This document shows positions 57,740-64,000 of a DNA stretch of 64,000 bases, piece by piece. Within the stretch, counting starts at the first letter, position 1, and the number at the start of each line of letters is the position of its first letter. The notes beneath the pieces are model-generated. The model was given only the letters and a program-made list of their open reading frames with translations, searched no databases and was not told the DNA's origin. Location: positions 62,001 to 126,000 of the forward strand of contig NZ_KB899673.1 of the NCBI RefSeq assembly GCF_000378385.1, given 5' to 3'. Origin of the DNA: Paenibacillus daejeonensis DSM 15491 (lineage in GTDB: Bacteria > Bacillota > Bacilli > Paenibacillales > Paenibacillaceae). Both the position numbers and the translations under genes were made by a program.

Positions 57740-58672
57740 TTAAGGCACATCAGAATACCAGCTAGGCTGGTTCAACTCGAAATTCCGGTGATCGTCCATA
57801 ACCCGGTTCAAGCGCTCCATCATCTCGTCCAGCTCCTGTGGATGAAAGCTGACGACCCAGACGACGGAGGAGATGATCGCCATTGCCATGTACAGCGCAT
57901 ACAGCTCCCAAAATGCCTCATCCGGGTCCCGGCCATCGTGATACCCCCGAATCTGGCCGACCGCGAACGGAATGCTGATCTCCACGGTGAACATTCCGAC
58001 CTTAAGGAATTCGTGGACGGGATCGCCCCAGTCGAACCGGCCGATATCGATAACGCCGGCGAAGTGCCCCTCTTGCAAAATCAGGTTGCTGGGATGGTAA
58101 TCGTCATGCTGAAACAAGTTGGGTCTGCCCTGCATCGCTCCCAGATGACGTTCCGCAAAAGCCAAGACGTCTTCATCGCCGGGCAGACGAACGCCACACT
58201 CCCGGTATTGCCTGACATACCTGTGGTGCTTGGCCGTCTTCACCTCCTGCCAATCTGACCACCCAGCAGGTGCCTCCAGCTCATGCATGCGGCGCAGCTC
58301 GCGCCCCGCCTCCAGGCCTGCAGTATACTGCGCGTCAATGGATAACTGCGGGAGAGCTTCCGATGCGTCTTCCCCCTCCAAATAGGACAGCCACATGTAA
58401 CCAATTCCTTGCTCCTCCAGCTGTTCAAGCTTCAGTGGCGCCGAGCACCGGATACCTAGCACCCGCAGGCGCCCCAGCATCTCAAACTCTGCCCGCTTCG
58501 CCTCATATTGCCCTACGTCAAAAATCCTCAGCAGGCTTGGTGTGACACCTGCGCCGCTGCGATACAACCGGTCACCTGAATATCCTTTAGTAATTCGTGT
58601 CCAGTAGGCAACCGCTTGCAATTCTCCGCACTGCTGAAGCACTAGCGCTAACTCCTTGTCTTCACTCATCAT
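57740..58672 (-). CDS. Aminoglycoside phosphotransferase-family protein
   Basis: The 310-residue protein has the APH/ChoK fold: LLRIFDVGQYEAKRAEFEMLGRL (Lys region), YMWLSYLEGEDASE, GLEAGRELRRMHELEAP, the Brenner motif LFQHDDYHPSNLILQ and the metal motif VIDIGRFDWGDPVHEF. It should be a small-molecule kinase; resistance function cannot be read from sequence. ATG 58672 overlaps the stop of the upstream HAD gene (ATGATGA), suggesting coupling. Confidence 0.83.
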   Translation of the reverse strand: MMSEDKELALVLQQCGELQAVAYWTRITKGYSGDRLYRSGAGVTPSLLRIFDVGQYEAKRAEFEMLGRLRVLGIRCSAPLKLEQLEEQGIGYMWLSYLEGEDASEALPQLSIDAQYTAGLEAGRELRRMHELEAPAGWSDWQEVKTAKHHRYVRQYRECGVRLPGDEDVLAFAERHLGAMQGRPNLFQHDDYHPSNLILQEGHFAGVIDIGRFDWGDPVHEFLKVGMFTVEISIPFAVGQIRGYHDGRDPDEAFWELYALYMAMAIISSVVWVVSFHPQELDEMMERLNRVMDDHRNFELNQPSWYSDVP

Positions 58673-59457
58673 GACTCTCCTTTCAACCATCGCTCCAGCA
58701 CGAGAGCCACCCCATCATCATCATTGCTGGAGGTCACCTCGCGTGCTGCCTGCTTTAATTCCGCTACCGCATTGCCCATTGCTACCGGCCAACCGCAGGA
58801 CCGGAACAGCCCCAGGTCGTTATAATCGTCCCCGAAGGCGATCACGTCCTCCAGAGTGATGCCGTAAACGTCGCAAAGCATACGGACGCCCGCTTCCTTG
58901 GATACGTTCGCAGAGGCAATCTGGACAAGCTCTCCCTGATCGGTGACAACGATGCTCAACCGCTCACCAAATGCTTCAATCAGCTCCTCCACTGCCGCAT
59001 ACCCGGAGATCAACACCTTGGTGGCATCATGCGCGCGCAGCTCCTCAAGTCGCTGAACAATCGGAGCACCCGTCACATTCATCCTTAAATGCTGCTCCAC
59101 CTCGCGAAGCGCATACCAGGTATCCATTACCTCAATCCCAAGATCGGCAGCGGGGTCGGCAGCCAGACAATGGTCAATCAGAGCCGCCGTCAGCTCCTTA
59201 TCGATGGCCTCGTGATACCTAAACTCCGAGGCACGGCAGTGAATCTGCGCCCCGTTGTAGTAGACAAAAGCGCCGATTTCCCGCAGCTTCACCGGTAGAA
59301 CTTGTTCGACCGTGCGCGGCGGTCTCGCTGTGGCGAACAGGATACGCATGCCCTTCCGATGACAAGCCAAGATCGCTGCTTCATTCCGCTCGCTCACCTG
59401 CTTGCGGGAATCGAGCAGCGTACCGTCTAGATCCAATATGATCGCACGACAGTTCAT
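58669..59457 (-). CDS. Cof-type HAD phosphatase
   Basis: The 262-residue protein has HAD motif I LDLDGTLLDSRKQV (nucleophile Asp), motif II ILFATARPPR, and motif IV VIAFGDDYNDLGLF; the C2 cap lies between. This is the Cof/YbdK-like family of sugar-phosphate phosphatases. The NMT-specific substrate is unknown. It is followed, with overlap, by the phosphotransferase gene, so the pair may act on one metabolite. Confidence 0.87.
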   Translation of the reverse strand: MNCRAIILDLDGTLLDSRKQVSERNEAAILACHRKGMRILFATARPPRTVEQVLPVKLREIGAFVYYNGAQIHCRASEFRYHEAIDKELTAALIDHCLAADPAADLGIEVMDTWYALREVEQHLRMNVTGAPIVQRLEELRAHDATKVLISGYAAVEELIEAFGERLSIVVTDQGELVQIASANVSKEAGVRMLCDVYGITLEDVIAFGDDYNDLGLFRSCGWPVAMGNAVAELKQAAREVTSSNDDDGVALVLERWLKGES

Positions 59458-59560
59458 AGATGGCTCCCTCCCTCACTTCATATCCCACGTTTTTTACATT
59501 CTTTGTAGTATATCATATAGCGTGGTCGCAAACCGCCAGAAATTTCTAAATTACAACCAA

Positions 59561-59600
59561 AAAACCATGTCTCCGCTCACAGCGCGGCAGGCATGGTTTT
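59561..59600 (-). terminator. Terminator of the Lpl-type transporter operon
   Basis: AAAACCATG pairs with CATGGTTTT and is followed by TTTTTGG on the minus strand, just after the permease gene ending at 59613. Confidence 0.8.
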
Positions 59601-59612
59601 GGACTTTCACTC

Positions 59613-60497
59613 TCAACCCTTTACCGCACCGACCAACTGACCGTGGATAAAGTATTTTTGCACGAACGGATAGATAGCGATAATCGGAAGCACCGTGAGC
59701 ATGAGCGCCGCCATCTTGATATTCTGCGGATGGATGCGATCTTGTCCCTGCACCAGTGCGCCCTGCGTAATCGAGCTTACGGTGCTGGTATCAAGCAGGA
59801 TACTCCGCAAGTAATATTGTAAGGTCCACAGCCCTTTATCACGAATATAGATGAGCACGTTGAACCATTCATTCCAGTAAGCAACGGCGCTGAACACCGT
59901 GAAGGCAGCGGTCATCGGCAGCACGAGCGGCAAGACGATACGCAGAAGCGTCGTGGCCTCCCCCGCCCCGTCCATCTCAGCCGATTCCAGCAGCTCCTGT
60001 GGCAGCTGGTCGATGACATTTTTGAAGACGATAATATAGAATACATTGGCTACACCAGGCAGAATAAGTGCCCAGTATGTATTCGTAAGTCCCAGCGTGT
60101 TAACGACGAGATAGGTGGGAATCAGGCCGCCACTAAAAAACATGGTTATGAGAATGTAAGTAAAGATAATTTTCTTGCCCACCAAATGCTTGTTGGATAG
60201 CGCAAAGCCTGCGAACAACGAGCACATAATGACCAGTATCGTGTTCACCACGGTGAGAAACACCGTATTTAGCGTTGCGCGGATAAATCCGCTGTTGGCC
60301 GCCAACTTGGCGTAAGCATCCAGGTTAAAGCCTTTGGGCCAAATAAAGATATTGCCTTGTGCCACCTCGCCATAGCTGCTCAATGAAATCGCGATGGCAT
60401 TAAAGAAAGGAATAAGAATCGTCAAACAGAACAATGTGAAAAAACTGTAATTGAATACATTAAATATCATTCTGGATGTTGAGCGATATTCAACCAT
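59613..60497 (-). CDS. lplC: Carbohydrate ABC permease (LplC-like)
   Basis: The 294-residue protein has six predicted helices, the coupling motif ESAEMDGAGEATTLLRIVLPLVLPM, and a C-terminus YFIHGQLVGAVKG typical of LplC/YtcP permeases. The N-terminus FNVFNYSFFTLFCLTILIPFF is also characteristic. It follows the LplB-like permease gene by 42 bases. No ATPase gene is nearby. Confidence 0.87.
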   Translation of the reverse strand: MVEYRSTSRMIFNVFNYSFFTLFCLTILIPFFNAIAISLSSYGEVAQGNIFIWPKGFNLDAYAKLAANSGFIRATLNTVFLTVVNTILVIMCSLFAGFALSNKHLVGKKIIFTYILITMFFSGGLIPTYLVVNTLGLTNTYWALILPGVANVFYIIVFKNVIDQLPQELLESAEMDGAGEATTLLRIVLPLVLPMTAAFTVFSAVAYWNEWFNVLIYIRDKGLWTLQYYLRSILLDTSTVSSITQGALVQGQDRIHPQNIKMAALMLTVLPIIAIYPFVQKYFIHGQLVGAVKG

Positions 60498-60539
60498 CTG
60501 CTTCCCTGCCTTTCTATGTTGTAGCGGAGAAGCCTGCCA

Positions 60540-61448
60540 TCAATACAAGCCCATCCCTGTCAGCTTCTTGGACAGCCGGTTAGATGTTATGAGAAGGACA
60601 AAAGCCAGCAGACTCTGCATCAGGCCAATCGCTGTTGTCAGACTGTATTGGGAGCGCTCCAGTCCGATGCGGTAAATATAGGTGCTTATAACTTCGGAGA
60701 CATCGTACACCAACGGATTTTGCAGCATGAACACCCGCTCGAAGCCGATGCCGAACATGTTGGCCAGTTGAAGCAGGAGCAGCAATGTAATCATCGGCAC
60801 CATCGCCGGCAACGTAATATGCAAGGCCTGTCGAAAGCGGTTGGCTCCGTCAATTGAAGCGGCTTCATAGAGGGAGCTGTCCACACCGGCGATGATGGCA
60901 AAGTACAAGATCGCCGACCAGCCGACGCTTTTCCAGATCTCCGTGAGGACCGCAATCGTTCGGAACATCCCTCGTTCGGCCATAAAATACACCGGATCCA
61001 TCCCGAACACGGATTGAAGCAGGAGATTAATAAGGCCATCTGTCGGCGATAGCATCTGATGAGCAAGTCCCGCCACCACAATCCAAGAAAGAAAGTGTGG
61101 CATATAGGAGATGGTCTGAACGATCCGCTTCATCCGGTTCTTCAAAATTTCATTGGCCAATAATGCAAAAATAATCGGCGATGTAAAGCCGAAAACAAGG
61201 TCATAAAAATTCAGAATTAAGGTATTGCGCATCACCGACCAGAACTTGCTGTCATTAAAAAAATACAAAAAATGCTTGAGACCGACCCAATCACTGCCCG
61301 TAATCCCTCGATAGATAGAATAGTCCTGAAAGGAAATAATCACGCCATACATCGGGATATAGTTGAAAACAAACAGCGATAGAATGGTCGGCGCAAGCAG
61401 CAAATAAAGGGTAACGTTGGTCTTGACCCGTATTGTCCGCTTGTTCAT
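60540..61448 (-). CDS. lplB: Sugar ABC permease (LplB-like)
   Basis: The 302-residue protein has six predicted helices, the N-terminus LYLLLAPTILSLFVFNYIPMYGVIISFQDYSIYRG, and the coupling motif YEAASIDGANRFRQALHITLPAM, which define LplB-type permeases for complex sugars. It is the middle gene of the SBP-LplB-LplC transporter. Confidence 0.87.
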   Translation of the reverse strand: MNKRTIRVKTNVTLYLLLAPTILSLFVFNYIPMYGVIISFQDYSIYRGITGSDWVGLKHFLYFFNDSKFWSVMRNTLILNFYDLVFGFTSPIIFALLANEILKNRMKRIVQTISYMPHFLSWIVVAGLAHQMLSPTDGLINLLLQSVFGMDPVYFMAERGMFRTIAVLTEIWKSVGWSAILYFAIIAGVDSSLYEAASIDGANRFRQALHITLPAMVPMITLLLLLQLANMFGIGFERVFMLQNPLVYDVSEVISTYIYRIGLERSQYSLTTAIGLMQSLLAFVLLITSNRLSKKLTGMGLY

Positions 61449-61545
61449 GGCCTATCCCTCCAGCAAAATGGATAAGTACCCGCCACGCCTTCAGAGACTG
61501 GAGCGACCAGTCTCATCGGAACGGGATAACGGGTACCGTTGTAGA

Positions 61546-63207
61546 TTACCAGCCGATATGCTGTACGCCCTGTGCCAACAACTCATCCTTGTTGGCGTCC
61601 AGATACGCTTGCATCGGACCGTAGATGACTTCACGGAATTGCTGCTCCCACTGCTGGACGCGCTGATCGAACTCCTCCATGGAGATCCGGCCCATAATGG
61701 CTTCGACTGCGAAGCTGTTGATCGCCAGACGCGATTCCGGAGCTTGCAGCAGTGCATCCCCCTCAGCCGCATAGCCTGGCAGATCGCCGATGCCGTTGGC
61801 ACGGGCCTGTTGGTCGATGACCTCGATACTGTCATAGACTTCCTTGTGATAATCCTCTCCAAGTACAGTCAGATTGGCAGCTTGCTTGGACTCCTGTCCA
61901 TCCACGAATCCGAAGAGGAGCGCCAGATGCAGGGACCAGTAATCCTCGGAACCTGTACCAATCTTGTCGGTCGGGACGCGCTGACCGTCGACTGTGTTGT
62001 AGGTTACGCCCTCACCCTCATAACCCCAGAACAACGCTTCATACAATTCATCCGAAGCGAAGCCCTCAATGACACGCCACGCCCGGTCTTTATCCTGTGT
62101 ACTCTCCGGAATATACAAGCCATGCGTAATGATCGGCAGGCCACTCTTGGCTTCAGCATACCTTGGATCTCTCAGTACGGATGGCGGACTGCTCAGCGGC
62201 GGTGCAAACAACCATTTGACATCCTTGGCATGTGGCGGCAGAGTCGGCTCCGTCTTGTAATAGGAAGCTCCGGCCGCAATGTTGTCCGCACTCATCACTT
62301 GCAGCAGCACCGTATTATTGATGACCCGCTCATTGTAGGTTTGATCGTCATTGGTCGCGAACTCTTTGTCCAGCAGCCCCTCGGCGTACAAGTCGCGCAT
62401 CACTTGCGTAGCCTCGCGAAACTCGGGCGTCAAGACATTGGGGATAATCTCACCGTCTTCTACCCGCCATTGGTAAGGAAGTGCTCCGTACCAGTAGTAG
62501 ATGACACCGCCACCGTTGCCGAATACATAATCACCGGCTACCGAGTTGGACAGGATGATCGCATCAGGAACCTCGCGTTTGACGACGCGGAAGAACTCGA
62601 TCCACTCTTCGACCGAGGTCGGCCATACCCCGTTGTTATATTGATCGATCAGTTCTCCACGCATCATGTGAACTCCGGAACCCTGCGGTCCCTTGTCCCA
62701 CGCCATTGGAATCCGCCAGTAATTGCCACTGACTGGATCTTTGGCGAACTCCATCATTTCTGGTGTAATATACTTTTGAACTTGTGGCGAATTGTCATAG
62801 TACGACTTGAGGTCGATAAAGGCGCCTTGGCGCGCGAGCGGATAAGCTTCATCGGGTAGCCAGGAATGGACAATATCAGTCATATCGCCGGATGCGGTCA
62901 TCAGATTAAACCGGGTCTGGAAATCCGCGTAGCTCGGGATATCAATCTCCAGATCGACATTGGCGTAATCCTCGACGATGTTAATAAATTTGTTGTTGCT
63001 GGGATCTACGCCATCCGGATGTGGCAGACCGGAATCTCCCATGAACATCGTCATGCTGACTCTGGGCTCATCAGCGTTAGGCTCATTTCCCTCATTCACA
63101 ACAGAGTCAGGATTATTGGGGCCGTTATTCCCGGTGCAACCTGACACGATGATCGACACAACCAACAACAATGCGAATCCGATGGCAAAGCGTTTTGACT
63201 TTCTCAA
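61546..63207 (-). CDS. Extracellular solute-binding protein (LplA-like)
   Basis: The 553-residue lipoprotein has a signal LLLVVSIIVSGC with the lipobox Cys near 21, an Asn/Pro/Asp-rich linker, and the LplA-type fold (RVSMTMFMGDSGLPHPDGVDPSNNKF; DIVHSWLPDEAYPLARQGAFIDL; GNYWRIPMAWDKGPQG). The C-terminus QAYLDANKDELLAQGVQHIGW is typical of this family. I chose TTG 63207, with GGGGAGG upstream; a longer frame to 63258 adds residues before the signal peptide. First gene of the operon. Confidence 0.83.
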   Translation of the reverse strand: MRKSKRFAIGFALLLVVSIIVSGCTGNNGPNNPDSVVNEGNEPNADEPRVSMTMFMGDSGLPHPDGVDPSNNKFINIVEDYANVDLEIDIPSYADFQTRFNLMTASGDMTDIVHSWLPDEAYPLARQGAFIDLKSYYDNSPQVQKYITPEMMEFAKDPVSGNYWRIPMAWDKGPQGSGVHMMRGELIDQYNNGVWPTSVEEWIEFFRVVKREVPDAIILSNSVAGDYVFGNGGGVIYYWYGALPYQWRVEDGEIIPNVLTPEFREATQVMRDLYAEGLLDKEFATNDDQTYNERVINNTVLLQVMSADNIAAGASYYKTEPTLPPHAKDVKWLFAPPLSSPPSVLRDPRYAEAKSGLPIITHGLYIPESTQDKDRAWRVIEGFASDELYEALFWGYEGEGVTYNTVDGQRVPTDKIGTGSEDYWSLHLALLFGFVDGQESKQAANLTVLGEDYHKEVYDSIEVIDQQARANGIGDLPGYAAEGDALLQAPESRLAINSFAVEAIMGRISMEEFDQRVQQWEQQFREVIYGPMQAYLDANKDELLAQGVQHIGW

Positions 63208-63349
63208 CTCGTCCAACCTCCCCTTAATGATAAAGCCTCCAAGCTCGTCTTGCATCAACCATCCAAAAACTTATGTCATCTATATTAACAAATGATTGCT
63301 GCCCACGAACACGAACCTGACATCTTCACTGAAAAAAAAGGAGGGCCGG

Positions 63350-64000
63350 CTAAGGTTCCAGCAACTCCAAACAGCTATGCTTGACCTTCTCCTCAATGGC
63401 TGGGTGAAAAGGGGCAGGCATAAAGAAATAGCGAGTCGAATCGATCGCTTCATATCCGCCTTCAGCCAACTGATCAGCAGTAGGGATATAGCCGATCATC
63501 CCGTTTGTATAGCCGAGGATCAACGTCATGCCCGTGGTTCGAGATTTGATGTATAGACCATATTCCGCAACCAGCTCGGTGTTGGTCGCCAGCACCTGCA
63601 ATCCCTCTGCGAGCTGCAATACCGTAATCTCCATTGGCAAGAAAGGGGTCAGACGCTCCGGCGAAGCGAGAAGCATCTTGCTCCACTCGCCTGAGACCCA
63701 CGTGTCAGCTGTGAGCGCCTGCAGTTCCTCCTCACTGGGCAGATCCTGGAGTGGCGCCTGAAGAATCTGCATACGAACCGTCAAGGCTACGGTTGGTAAG
63801 GGCTGCAGTGGACCACGGAGCAGCTCTAGTACGTCGGCAGCGAGCGATTCTCCAAAGGCCCTTACATCGGCATCCGTTCCATCGAAGAACAGCTCGCCCG
63901 CCTTCGCTGGATTATTGTCGCCACAGCAGCCTTGCAGATAACCGCAGATGGCTCCGCCCCCAATCTCCCGCTCCAGAAGCTCCATGGCAACTCCGCAGAA
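63350..64000 (-). CDS. Neutral/alkaline ceramidase-like protein, C-terminal part
   Basis: The frame is open to the window end, so the N-terminus is missing; about 216 residues remain. GYLQGCCGDNNPA resembles the conserved flQGcaGDiNP segment of neutral ceramidase N-terminal domains, and TLILGYTNGMIGYIPTADQLAEGGYE matches the later YTN...GYIPT...GGYE motif. Homologues in soil bacteria are often uncharacterised; hydrolysis of an amide lipid is a guess. A T-rich gap separates it from the transporter operon. Confidence 0.7.
   Translation of the reverse strand, partial: FCGVAMELLEREIGGGAICGYLQGCCGDNNPAKAGELFFDGTDADVRAFGESLAADVLELLRGPLQPLPTVALTVRMQILQAPLQDLPSEEELQALTADTWVSGEWSKMLLASPERLTPFLPMEITVLQLAEGLQVLATNTELVAEYGLYIKSRTTGMTLILGYTNGMIGYIPTADQLAEGGYEAIDSTRYFFMPAPFHPAIEEKVKHSCLELLEP

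Overview
The window looks like a chromosomal segment of a Paenibacillus-type Gram-positive bacterium (Bacillales). Reasons: strong AGGAGG-type ribosome binding sites, mostly GC-rich genes with many GTG/TTG starts, YesM/YesN two-component systems with LplB/LplC-type sugar ABC transporters, a PBSX/XkdK-type contractile tail cluster, and intergenic hairpin repeats of a kind common in that genus. The species assignment is inference. No tRNA, rRNA, CRISPR array, transposase or integrase was seen.

Layout. 1-290: 3' end of an NADH-oxidase-like flavoprotein. 777-17092: a compact contractile-tail cluster read right to left (terminator-like protein, sheath, tube, frameshifted chaperone, tape measure, LysM/hub/baseplate proteins, two fibres, holins, amidase-type lysin), headed by a zinc-finger/sigma-like activator and a divergent LexA-like S24 repressor with four matching operator-like sites. 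Chromosomal-looking genes flank it on both sides and it has no capsid, portal, terminase, integrase or replication gene, so it reads as an R-type tailocin rather than a prophage. 17156-25612: a methyltransferase, small proteins, and three lipoprotein serpins interleaved with a YHYH/copper-amine-oxidase-like secreted protein. 25911-30789: mannose-nucleotide and mannoside-type genes (ManC, an alpha/alpha-toroid protein, a GT4 glycosyltransferase, a DUF1861 protein). 30937-37665: sugar ABC transporter with its own YesM/YesN system. 37815: possible type I holin-like toxin.

38808-42856: three-gene operon headed by a fusion of a ketoacyl-ACP synthase III with a haem-oxygenase-like diiron oxidase domain, followed by an unrecognised protein and a YkgB-type lactonase. 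43048-46982: multi-PAS histidine kinase and an MFS transporter. 47208-48475: a graspetide (omega-ester peptide) locus, consisting of an ATP-grasp ligase and a 56-residue precursor with two TTxxxxEE core repeats. 48780-52018: lipoprotein, radical SAM/SPASM protein, M29 aminopeptidase, DUF4395 protein. 53548-57622: NAD-salvage operon (NrtR-type Nudix regulator, Prs, nicotinamide phosphoribosyltransferase, ADP-ribosylglycohydrolase) with a palindrome at its promoter. 57740-59457: phosphotransferase and HAD phosphatase. 59613-63207: Lpl-type sugar ABC transporter. 63350-64000: 3' part of a ceramidase-like gene cut by the window end.

The items most worth attention are the graspetide locus, the KASIII-diiron oxidase fusion operon, the self-contained tailocin with its operator array, -1 frameshift and broken small gene, and the triple serpin set with divergent reactive loops. 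Intergenic regions also hold a 52-nt minisatellite, a ~103-nt repeat family at two loci, and a long palindromic element.
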